Below, piece after piece: positions 1 through 5,239 of a DNA stretch of 5,239 nucleotides. The stretch is from positions 1-5,239 of the forward strand of contig JAEWSL010000038.1 of assembly GCA_023398295.1 (NCBI GenBank), given 5' to 3'. Within the stretch, counting starts at the first letter, position 1. Each line of letters begins with the position of its first letter. Origin of the DNA: Elusimicrobiota bacterium. Lineage in GTDB: Bacteria; Elusimicrobiota; Elusimicrobia; Elusimicrobiales; Elusimicrobiaceae. Under the pieces are notes generated by a model, which was not told where the DNA came from, did not search any database, and saw only the letters and a list, made by a program, of their open reading frames with translations. A program made the position numbers and the translations under genes.

Positions 1-1370
1 GCGTAAAGGTTTACGTAAAAGCGGGCAAAGGGGGCGACGGGTGCCTCTCTTTCCGCAGAGAAAAATTTATTGAGTTCGGCGGCCCAAACGGCGGAAACGG
101 CGGCAGGGGCGGCGATATTATTTTTAAGGCCGAGCCTAATTTAACCACCCTTCAGGAACTTGCCTATAACCCTCACATTGAAGCCAAAGACGGCGCGCGC
201 GGCGGCACTTACAACAAAAGCGGCCTTGACGGGGAAGATAAAATTATCCTCGTGCCCCTGGGCACGGTTATAAAACAAAACGGTTTTGTTCTGGCCGATT
301 TAGCGCGCGCGGGGCAAAGCGCCGTCATAGCAAAAGGCGGGCGCGGCGGCAGGGGCAATCAAAGCTTCAAAAGCAGATTTAACACCGCCCCCCGGCTGGC
401 GGAAAACGGCCAGCCCGGAGAAGAGCTTACCCTAATCCTTGAACTTAAAGTGCTTGCCGACGTAGGCTTAGTAGGATTTCCAAACGCGGGCAAAAGTACG
501 TTTTTAAGCGCGGTATCGGCCGCGCGCCCCAAAATAGCCGATTATCCTTTTACCACCCTAAACCCCAATTTGGGCATTTGCTCGCACAAGGGCAAAAGTT
601 TTGTCGTCGCCGATATCCCGGGCATTATTGAAGGCGCAAGCCAGGGCCGCGGGCTGGGACACCAGTTCCTCAAACACATTGAAAGAACGCGCGTTTTGCT
701 GCATATGACCGATCCGCAGGGCTACGATAAACTAACGCCTGAAAAATCAATAAAAATAATTGAAAGCGAACTTAAAGATTTTGATAAGGACTTATTTAAC
801 AAGCCGCGCATTATCGTCATAAATAAAGAAGATATAAAAGGCGCAAAAGAAGTCTACGAGAAAATAAAAAAGAAGACAAAGAAACCTGTTTTTCTTATCT
901 CGGCTGCGACCGGAGAGGGCGTAAATAAGCTTCTTGACGAGGTGGTAAAAGTTCTCTCAACGGCAAAAACAGAAATAAAAAAGGAAGAGAAGCCCTCCTC
1001 CGCAGAACATAAGGTGGAGCCTCTTTTTACCATAAAAGTTCTTGATGAAAACCGCATAAAAATAACGGGCAAAAAAATTGAGCAGTGGATAGCAATGACC
1101 AATTTCAACCAGCCCGAGGCCGTGGAAAGATTAAGACGCATCTTCAAAAAAATAGGGCTTGAAAAAGCTTTGCAAAAAAGCGGCGTAAACGACGGAAGCG
1201 TAATACTCGTCGGCGGAAGAGAGTTTGAATGGAACGGCGCTTTCAATGAAGAAACTTCCGCCCTGCCCCAGCGCATAGGCGGCTACTCCAAACGCGAAAA
1301 CAAACAGCAGCGTCTTGAAAAAAGAAAAGCCCGCAGAGAACGCAAATTAAACGGCGCAAAAGCCCTTTAG
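1..1370 (+). CDS. obg: GTPase Obg/CgtA, 5' end cut by window edge
   Basis: Obg is a cytoplasmic, ribosome-associated GTPase needed for late 50S assembly and linked to growth and stress control. The reading frame is open from base 3, and 455 residues are visible. Family members start with a short MFVDxVK-like sequence, so only about 3-6 residues are missing at the left edge. Domains in visible numbering: the glycine-rich Obg fold (about 1-150, with repeated GG/GGRGG turns and SFRREK near the start); the G domain with G1 GFPNAGKST (158-166), G2 DYPFTT (180-185), G3 DIPG (204-207), G4 NKED (274-277) and G5 SAA (300-302); a lysine-rich linker; and the OCT domain (about 337-415, ending FEWNG). A strongly basic tail of about 40 residues follows. 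An internal GTG at 252 could be mistaken for a start but lies inside the Obg fold. In many bacteria obg follows rplU-rpmA, which would lie to the left. It converges on coaX. Confidence 0.97.
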   Translation, partial: VKVYVKAGKGGDGCLSFRREKFIEFGGPNGGNGGRGGDIIFKAEPNLTTLQELAYNPHIEAKDGARGGTYNKSGLDGEDKIILVPLGTVIKQNGFVLADLARAGQSAVIAKGGRGGRGNQSFKSRFNTAPRLAENGQPGEELTLILELKVLADVGLVGFPNAGKSTFLSAVSAARPKIADYPFTTLNPNLGICSHKGKSFVVADIPGIIEGASQGRGLGHQFLKHIERTRVLLHMTDPQGYDKLTPEKSIKIIESELKDFDKDLFNKPRIIVINKEDIKGAKEVYEKIKKKTKKPVFLISAATGEGVNKLLDEVVKVLSTAKTEIKKEEKPSSAEHKVEPLFTIKVLDENRIKITGKKIEQWIAMTNFNQPEAVERLRRIFKKIGLEKALQKSGVNDGSVILVGGREFEWNGAFNEETSALPQRIGGYSKRENKQQRLEKRKARRERKLNGAKAL

Positions 1371-1391
1371 AACAAAGTTTTCAGCGCGCGT

Positions 1392-2171
1392 TTAATCGGA
1401 CGCGCCGTTCATTTCCATGGCAAAATAAATACCCTTTAGAACTAAATCGGGATCGTAGCAGTCAAAAGCTCCGCTGAGCTCAAACATTCTGCCCATGCCG
1501 CCGGTTGCCACCACAATGCAGGCCTCGTCGTTAAAACATTCCTTTTTGAAGCGGAAAATAAATTCCTTAACCGCGCCCAGCGCGCCGAAATATAAGCCCG
1601 ACTGAAGCTGCGTCTGCGTCGTATTGCCCGCGCAAAAGCGCGGGCGCGCAATTTCCACCTTGGAAAGCAAAGCCGTGTTCTGGCACAAAGCGTTAAGCGC
1701 AACGCCCACGCCGACCGTAATTGCCCCGCCCATATATTCTTTATTTTTTGAAACGGCGTCAAAAGTGTTTGCCGTGCCGAAATCCACCACTATTAAGTTC
1801 TGTGAAGGGTATTTTTTGACGGCGGCCATAATGTCGGCCACGCGGTCTGCGCCCAGTTTATCGCCGTTTACGGCGTTTATTTTTAAGCCCGTTTTCACGC
1901 CGATATCCAAAATAAAGGGCTCAATGCCAAAATATTTTATGCAGCAGTTTACAACTGTGCGCAGCAAATCGGGAACGACCGAAGAAATACCTATCTGCGT
2001 AATTTTTGAAGGATTTATTTTATGTTCTCTTAAAACAGCTTTCAGGAATATGCCCAACTCGTCTGAAGTAAGCGTGTCTTTTGAAGTGTTGCGGAAGCGC
2101 GCTTTTATTTTGCCTTTGTCAAAAACCCCGCCGAAAGTTTTGGTGTTTCCTATATCAAGGGTAAGTATCAT
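1392..2171 (-). CDS. coaX: Type III pantothenate kinase CoaX
   Basis: CoaX catalyses the first step of coenzyme A synthesis, ATP-dependent phosphorylation of pantothenate to 4'-phosphopantothenate in the cytoplasm. The family has an ASKHA (acetate kinase/hsp70/actin) fold, usually needs a monovalent cation and is not feedback-inhibited by CoA. The protein is 259 residues, normal for CoaX. Motifs: phosphate-1 DIGNTKT (6-12), SSVVP (63-67), GADRVAD (107-113, carrying the conserved Asp of the family), phosphate-2 DFGTANTFD (130-138), GGAITVG (148-154), the adenosine-side ATGGMG (222-227), and the C-terminal DPDLVLKG. The expected PG of the GGxIxPG motif is VG here. I chose the ATG at 2171 because AGGAG lies six bases upstream and the protein then begins MILTLDIGNT, as the family does. 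A TTG at 2192 in frame would add seven residues but has no ribosome binding site. The gene diverges from cls. Confidence 0.95.
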   Translation of the reverse strand: MILTLDIGNTKTFGGVFDKGKIKARFRNTSKDTLTSDELGIFLKAVLREHKINPSKITQIGISSVVPDLLRTVVNCCIKYFGIEPFILDIGVKTGLKINAVNGDKLGADRVADIMAAVKKYPSQNLIVVDFGTANTFDAVSKNKEYMGGAITVGVGVALNALCQNTALLSKVEIARPRFCAGNTTQTQLQSGLYFGALGAVKEFIFRFKKECFNDEACIVVATGGMGRMFELSGAFDCYDPDLVLKGIYFAMEMNGASD

Positions 2172-2177
2172 TTTGTT

Positions 2178-2182
2178 CTCCT
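2178..2182 (-). promoter_or_regulatory. Ribosome binding site of coaX (AGGAG)
   Basis: On the minus strand AGGAG ends six bases before the ATG at 2171. It decides the coaX start against the in-frame TTG at 2192, because the site would lie inside the coding sequence if the TTG were used. The base of a GC-rich inverted repeat (2183-2206) directly abuts it, so its accessibility may depend on RNA folding. Confidence 0.75.
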
Positions 2183-2206
2183 GGGCCCGCAAAAAAAGCG
2201 CGGCCC
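2183..2206 (-). promoter_or_regulatory. GC-rich stem-loop flush against the coaX ribosome binding site
   Basis: On the minus strand GGGCCGCGC, seven T and GCGGGCCC form an inverted repeat. It makes an eight base-pair, almost all G-C stem with one bulged base (2201) and a loop of seven U. The stem ends on the base just before the AGGAG of coaX. The U run is in the loop, not after the stem, so it does not look like an intrinsic terminator. A translational control element or simple leader structure is possible; function is inferred from position only. Confidence 0.4.
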
Positions 2207-2234
2207 GGCCTTATTGTTAAGTTTTACGGCAAGC

Positions 2235-2260
2235 GGCTTTTTGCTAAAGGCAAATAAGCC
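2235..2260 (-). promoter_or_regulatory. Stem-loop near the presumed 5' end of the coaX transcript
   Basis: GGCTTTTTGC (2235-2244) and GCAAATAAGCC (2250-2260) are complementary over ten base pairs with one bulged T (2255) and a five-base loop. If coaX is transcribed from the palindromic -10 box at 2268-2281, the transcript would start near 2263 and this hairpin would sit at its extreme 5' end, where such structures can protect mRNA. Neither strand has a U run directly after the stem, so a terminator is unlikely. It also overlaps the presumed -35 region of cls and could instead be a DNA-level operator. Confidence 0.4.
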
Positions 2261-2267
2261 CTCAACT

Positions 2268-2281
2268 AAATTATATAATTT
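2268..2281. promoter_or_regulatory. Palindromic -10-like box, probable divergent promoter for coaX and cls
   Basis: AAATTATATAATTT is a perfect 14-base palindrome in the 153-base gap between the divergent genes coaX and cls. Because of the symmetry it holds a consensus TATAAT on each strand: plus strand 2274-2279, minus strand 2275-2270. Expected starts are near 2286 for cls (leader of about 38 bases) and near 2263 for coaX (leader of about 91 bases). I see no good -35 hexamer at 16-18 bases on either side, so promoter strength or use of an activator cannot be judged. The palindrome could alternatively be an AT-rich operator. Confidence 0.45.
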
Positions 2282-2290
2282 TAGCCCGCC

Positions 2291-2313
2291 GTTAAATATG
2301 CTAAACTTTTAAC
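2291..2313 (+). repeat. Small inverted repeat in the cls leader
   Basis: GTTAAA (2291-2296) and TTTAAC (2308-2313) are exact inverted copies separated by 11 bases, just before the GGAGG (2316-2320) of cls. They could form a weak leader hairpin or an operator half-site pair. The arms are short and AT-rich, so chance is a real possibility. Confidence 0.25.
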
Positions 2314-2324
2314 ACGGAGGGATT

Positions 2325-3746
2325 ATGGAATACAGCCTTTTATGCGCTTTTGTCGCGGGCGCTTTGCTGCTTGTAATGCAAATACTCGTTACGGCAAATA
2401 TTCTTCTCTATAAAGAGGACGTAAAGAGTTCCATAGGCTGGATAGGCCTGGTGTGGCTTGCGCCCGTGGCCGGAACAATAATTTATACGGTATTTGGCCT
2501 AAACCGCGTAAAGAGAAAAGCGCTCGCCCTGCGAAACAGCGGGCCCGACATCTTATCCCAGACGATAAAAACTTTTGAAGAAATAAAAGATAAGATACCG
2601 CAAAACTTCCTTCAGCTTATAGCTCTGGGCCATAAAATACATCCGCAGTATTTCAGCCTGCGCAACTTTGTGCGCCCGCTGCGCAACGGAGATGAAGCCT
2701 ACCCCCTTATGTGCCGCATGATAGAAAACGCGCAAAAAGAAGTTTTGCTGCAAAGCTATATCTTTGACAACGACGCGGCGGGCAAAATGTTTGTTGAGGC
2801 CGTAAAAAAAGCCGCCGCGCGCGGCGCAAGCGTGCGCGTGCTTGTGGACGGCGTCGGCCTGAATTACAGCCGCCCTACGATACAAAAAGAGCTGGAAAAT
2901 ATTAAAGGCGTTGATTTCGGCGTATTTTTGCCGTCAAGAAAGCCGGCCAACCTGCCTTTTGTAAATTTAAGAAACCACCGCAAAATGCTTATCGTTGACG
3001 GGGAGGCGGCCGTATTTGGCGGCATGAACATTGCGCAGGGCAATTTGGTAAAGAGCGCGCCAAAAGAACCCATTTGCGACGTAACTTTTGAAGTAAGCGG
3101 GGAAGTTAGCGAGCAGATGGCTAGAGTGTTCCTTGAAGACTGGCTTTTTGCAAAAAAACCTTCTTTCAGGCCTTTGGCCTTCGGTAAAAAACACGAACCT
3201 AAGGGAAATGTAATTGCGCGCATAATACCCGACGGGCCCGACAGCGACGCGGGCAAAATAGAATTTATGCTGCTGGGCGCGCTTAACTGCGCGCAGAAAA
3301 AAGTTATTATAGCAACGCCGTATTTTCTGCCGCAGGCCTCGGTTCTTAACGAACTTGAAATTGCGGCTTTGCGCGGCGTTGAGGTGGAGCTTATTTTGCC
3401 GGCCAAAAGCAATATCTTCGGCATGGACTGGGCCATGGCGGCAAACTTCAGCCGTCTTCTCAAGCGCGGCGTAAAGATTTACCGCGCAAAGCCGCCGTTT
3501 GACCACAGCAAATTTATGACGGTTGACGGAACTTGGTGTTTTATGGGCTCCTCCAACTGGGACGAGCGCAGTTTAAGACTTAATTTTGAGTGCAATATTG
3601 AGTGCTTTGATAAAGAGCTTGCCTCGCGCCTTGAGGCCCTGGCGGAAGATAAAAAACGCGCGGCCCGCCGTCTGGAGTTTAAGAAACTGCCCGTCTTAAA
3701 ACGCTTAAGGGACAATGCTTTTAGGCTTCTTACGCCCTACTATTAA
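2325..3746 (+). CDS. cls: Cardiolipin synthase (phospholipase D family, ClsA-like)
   Basis: Bacterial Cls enzymes make cardiolipin at the inner membrane. The usual reaction condenses two phosphatidylglycerol molecules and releases glycerol, through a phosphohistidine-type phospholipase D mechanism. The protein is 473 residues, close to the usual ClsA length. Two hydrophobic segments (about 3-28 and 36-58) form the membrane-anchoring N-terminal domain typical of ClsA and absent from ClsB. Two complete HKD motifs follow: H218-x-K220-x4-D225 with GG at 232-233, and H394-x-K396-x4-D401 with GSSNWDERS after it. Other family hallmarks are LLQSYIFDND (141-150) and TPYFLP (331-336). The basic C-terminus ends PYY; many Cls proteins end in a similar short hydrophobic or aromatic tail. 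The ATG at 2325 is preceded by GGAGG with a four-base spacer. The gene diverges from coaX and is followed after 34 bases by the EEP gene, probably in one transcript. Substrate choice (PG+PG or PG+PE) cannot be read from sequence. Confidence 0.94.
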   Translation: MEYSLLCAFVAGALLLVMQILVTANILLYKEDVKSSIGWIGLVWLAPVAGTIIYTVFGLNRVKRKALALRNSGPDILSQTIKTFEEIKDKIPQNFLQLIALGHKIHPQYFSLRNFVRPLRNGDEAYPLMCRMIENAQKEVLLQSYIFDNDAAGKMFVEAVKKAAARGASVRVLVDGVGLNYSRPTIQKELENIKGVDFGVFLPSRKPANLPFVNLRNHRKMLIVDGEAAVFGGMNIAQGNLVKSAPKEPICDVTFEVSGEVSEQMARVFLEDWLFAKKPSFRPLAFGKKHEPKGNVIARIIPDGPDSDAGKIEFMLLGALNCAQKKVIIATPYFLPQASVLNELEIAALRGVEVELILPAKSNIFGMDWAMAANFSRLLKRGVKIYRAKPPFDHSKFMTVDGTWCFMGSSNWDERSLRLNFECNIECFDKELASRLEALAEDKKRAARRLEFKKLPVLKRLRDNAFRLLTPYY

Positions 3747-3780
3747 GTTTATTATCAAAATTGCCGCATAAGGAAATTTT

Positions 3781-4524
3781 ATGTCCATTTTTACCCCGCG
3801 GGAAGACAGAAAAATTATTTGCTGCGGCGCGGTCAAAAAAACGCGTCTTAGTAAAAATATAAAACTCTGCGTTTGGAATATGCAAAAATGCAAAAATAAA
3901 AACTGGGCCGGAACATTTTTGCGCGCGGCAAAAAAGTGCGATTTGTTTTTGGGGCAGGAGATAAAACTTTCCCCCGGAGTAAAAACCTCTCTTGAGAAAA
4001 CAAAAATGTTTTGGCTGCTCGCGGTAAGTTTCCTTTCTCTCGCAAAAAGATATCCTGTGGGGATATGCGTCGGCGCAAAGGCAAAACCGCTTGAAATTAA
4101 ATTGGAGAGAGCGCCTAAAGAGCCGCTTGTAAATATCCCCAAAATGGCGCAGGCGGCTTTATACGACACGCGCGCGAGTCAGCTTTTAGTAATAAATTTA
4201 CACGTCGTAAATTTTAAGGGCATAAAAGCCTTTGAGCAAAATCTGGAACTTGCCCTTCGCCTGTTTTCGGAAATAAAAACGCCCTGCATTATAGCGGGCG
4301 ATTTTAATACGTGGAGCAAAAAACGCCTTAGCGCGCTTAAAAATTTTGCAAATTCCTTGGGTTTAAGCGAAGTTAAATTTGAGAAGGACGCGCGCTCAAA
4401 ATATCTCAGAAAGCCGGTTGACTATATCTTTGTAAAAGGGCTTGCGGTAAAAAAATCTTATGTTCTTAAAACCGACGCTTCCGACCACAATCTTTTATTT
4501 GCCGAGCTGGAGCTTATCTCTTAG
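3781..4524 (+). CDS. Endonuclease/exonuclease/phosphatase (EEP) family protein, YafD-like
   Basis: A 247-residue protein of the metal-dependent EEP fold shared by AP endonucleases, DNase I-like nucleases, inositol phosphatases and sphingomyelinases. Active-site motifs in order: WNMQ (32-35), the metal-binding QE (59-60), NLHVVNF (139-145), GDFNTW (173-178), DYIF (214-217) and SDHN (234-237). All catalytic residues expected of the superfamily appear present. From memory, the order and wording of these blocks (PVGI, NLHVVNF, GDFNxWS, SDHNxLL) resemble E. coli YafD (UPF0294), whose substrate I do not know to be established. No signal peptide is evident; the hydrophobic stretch 77-88 lies inside the domain and is probably core rather than membrane. 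The ATG at 3781 follows AAGGA (3770-3774) with a six-base spacer. It sits 34 bases after cls on the same strand, suggesting co-transcription and perhaps a phospholipid-related role, but this is inference. Its last 30 bases overlap the opposite-strand gene at 4495. Confidence 0.87.
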   Translation: MSIFTPREDRKIICCGAVKKTRLSKNIKLCVWNMQKCKNKNWAGTFLRAAKKCDLFLGQEIKLSPGVKTSLEKTKMFWLLAVSFLSLAKRYPVGICVGAKAKPLEIKLERAPKEPLVNIPKMAQAALYDTRASQLLVINLHVVNFKGIKAFEQNLELALRLFSEIKTPCIIAGDFNTWSKKRLSALKNFANSLGLSEVKFEKDARSKYLRKPVDYIFVKGLAVKKSYVLKTDASDHNLLFAELELIS

Positions 4525-5239
4525 CTTCTTTAGCGGCGGCTTTGCAAAATGCAGCGGACCGTTAATTAAAATCCGCAGGAAGTAAAGCGGGTTTATCGTC
4601 GTAAATTTATCAAAATTTTCTTTTTCTTTTGCCGTATAGGGATATTTTTGCATATAATTTATCATCTCGCGCCAGGCGGCGGCCTCGCTATGTTTAAGCA
4701 GAATCTTGGGAGGCACGGCGCTTGGTCTTATATAACGTGAAACGGCACTTAAAAAAGCGTTAAAAACTTCCGTTTGTCCGGAACTATTAAATAAATCTTC
4801 GGCAATAATATAGAGGCCCTTAAATTCCATGGCAAGGCGCGTAACAAGGCCTTTTTCCTTTGTCGTGGTATCGTTGCCCGTGCGTATTTTAACGACGGGG
4901 CGCGGCAGATAACGCGCCGCTTTTGGCGCAGGCAAAAGCGCGCTCCACATCATATAAACGTGCGCCCAGCCGAGCCCGTCTATTGCAGGGGGCCTCGGCG
5001 CGCGCGGCCAAATTTCCCTCTTAAAAATAAAACCGCCGATATAGCCGAACAGGCCCGCGTTGCCGCGCGCCGCATTAAGATAATTAACTTTATCCTCGGG
5101 CGAACCTAAGGCAAAAATACCGTCTTGGAAAGCGGGGGCAAGATACTGCCAGTTTTCCAAAAACTCTAAATTTTTATTGCATAAGGAAAGCGCCGTAAGA
5201 TAAATATCTTCGCCTTTTAAGTTGGCAAGTATATAAGAA
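4495..5239 (-). CDS. Probable family 2 glycosyltransferase, C-terminal part, cut by window edge
   Basis: The minus-strand frame is open from the right edge to TAA at 4497-4495, showing 247 residues. The frame has no ATG or GTG before the TTG at 5158-5160, and the sequence upstream of that TTG reads as normal protein, so the true start lies outside the window. Visible features resemble the acceptor half of GT2 (GT-A fold) enzymes of the abequosyltransferase type: GYIGGFIFKREIW (65-77), a GWAHVYMMW block (90-98), then YLPRPVVKIRTGND (110-123). About 120 mostly helical-looking residues follow, ending in a lysine-rich tail. The nucleotide-sugar-binding N-terminal half with its DxD motif is not in the window, so the donor and the fold remain unproven. 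If correct, it adds a sugar to O-antigen, capsule or another surface glycan. It converges on and overlaps the EEP gene by 30 bases. Alternative: a non-enzymatic or unrelated hypothetical protein. Confidence 0.55.
   Translation of the reverse strand, partial: SYILANLKGEDIYLTALSLCNKNLEFLENWQYLAPAFQDGIFALGSPEDKVNYLNAARGNAGLFGYIGGFIFKREIWPRAPRPPAIDGLGWAHVYMMWSALLPAPKAARYLPRPVVKIRTGNDTTTKEKGLVTRLAMEFKGLYIIAEDLFNSSGQTEVFNAFLSAVSRYIRPSAVPPKILLKHSEAAAWREMINYMQKYPYTAKEKENFDKFTTINPLYFLRILINGPLHFAKPPLKKLRDKLQLGK

Noticed and set aside
252..254. GTG as the start of the GTPase gene
   Set aside because: Continuous Obg N-terminal fold sequence is encoded upstream in the same frame from base 3, so the GTG is an internal valine.
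95..360. Repeated GGCGGCAGGGGC-type DNA in the Obg N-terminal region
   Set aside because: It encodes the Gly-Gly-Arg-Gly turns of the Obg fold, so the repetition follows from protein sequence and codon choice.
854..1276. 140-codon open frame on the minus strand inside obg
   Set aside because: Antisense to conserved G-domain and OCT coding sequence; the translation has low-complexity Phe/Ser runs and no family motif.
2172..2192. TTG at 2192 as the coaX start
   Set aside because: No ribosome binding site before it, and family members start at the MILxLDIGNT position served by AGGAG at 2182-2178.
1624..2220. 198-codon open frame on the plus strand opposite coaX
   Set aside because: Exactly antisense to all the conserved CoaX motifs, with no recognisable domain; a shadow of the real gene.
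2864..3506. Two overlapping minus-strand open frames (199 and 179 codons) inside cls
   Set aside because: They mirror the two HKD halves of cls in other frames and show no domain of their own.
3705..4169. 154-codon minus-strand open frame across the cls end and EEP start
   Set aside because: Antisense to the conserved EEP motifs; no ribosome binding site or family resemblance.
5158..5160. TTG as the start of the glycosyltransferase-like gene
   Set aside because: The frame stays open to the window edge with protein-like sequence upstream, and a 221-residue product would lack the donor-binding half of the fold.
1..5239. tRNA or rRNA genes, CRISPR arrays, insertion sequences, attachment sites or defence cassettes
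   Set aside because: Nearly all of the window is coding with recognisable families, and the only sizeable gap (2172-2324) shows none of these.

Overview
The window looks like an ordinary bacterial chromosome segment made of housekeeping and envelope genes. It holds five protein genes, two of them cut by the window edges. I see no RNA gene, insertion sequence, CRISPR array or phage gene. The base use is distinctive: GCGCGC and GGCGGC runs alternate with A-rich tracts, and all five genes share this style, so nothing stands out as recently acquired. The style and gene content would fit a Gram-negative-type bacterium such as a member of Elusimicrobiota. That placement is only an impression and could be wrong.

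Layout: (1) Positions 1-1370, plus strand: the GTPase Obg/CgtA, missing only its first few residues, with the Obg fold, the G domain and the OCT domain all visible. (2) Positions 1392-2171, minus strand: CoaX, the type III pantothenate kinase, converging on obg with a 21-base gap. (3) Positions 2172-2324: the only sizeable intergenic region. It is a divergent control region between coaX and cls with a perfectly palindromic -10-like box and two stem-loops in the presumed coaX leader. (4) Positions 2325-3746, plus strand: a two-HKD-motif cardiolipin synthase with two N-terminal membrane segments. (5) Positions 3781-4524, plus strand: an endonuclease/exonuclease/phosphatase (EEP) protein resembling E. 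coli YafD, 34 bases after cls and probably in the same transcript. (6) Positions 4495-5239, minus strand: the C-terminal part of a probable family 2 glycosyltransferase, overlapping the end of the EEP gene tail-to-tail by 30 bases and running off the right edge.

Functionally the window combines ribosome assembly and growth control (Obg), coenzyme A synthesis (CoaX), membrane phospholipid synthesis (Cls, perhaps with the EEP protein) and probably surface polysaccharide synthesis (the glycosyltransferase). No new multi-gene system is evident. The points most worth checking are the symmetric coaX/cls promoter region with its structured leader, the cls-EEP pairing, the antisense overlap of the last two genes, and a changed residue in a conserved CoaX motif.
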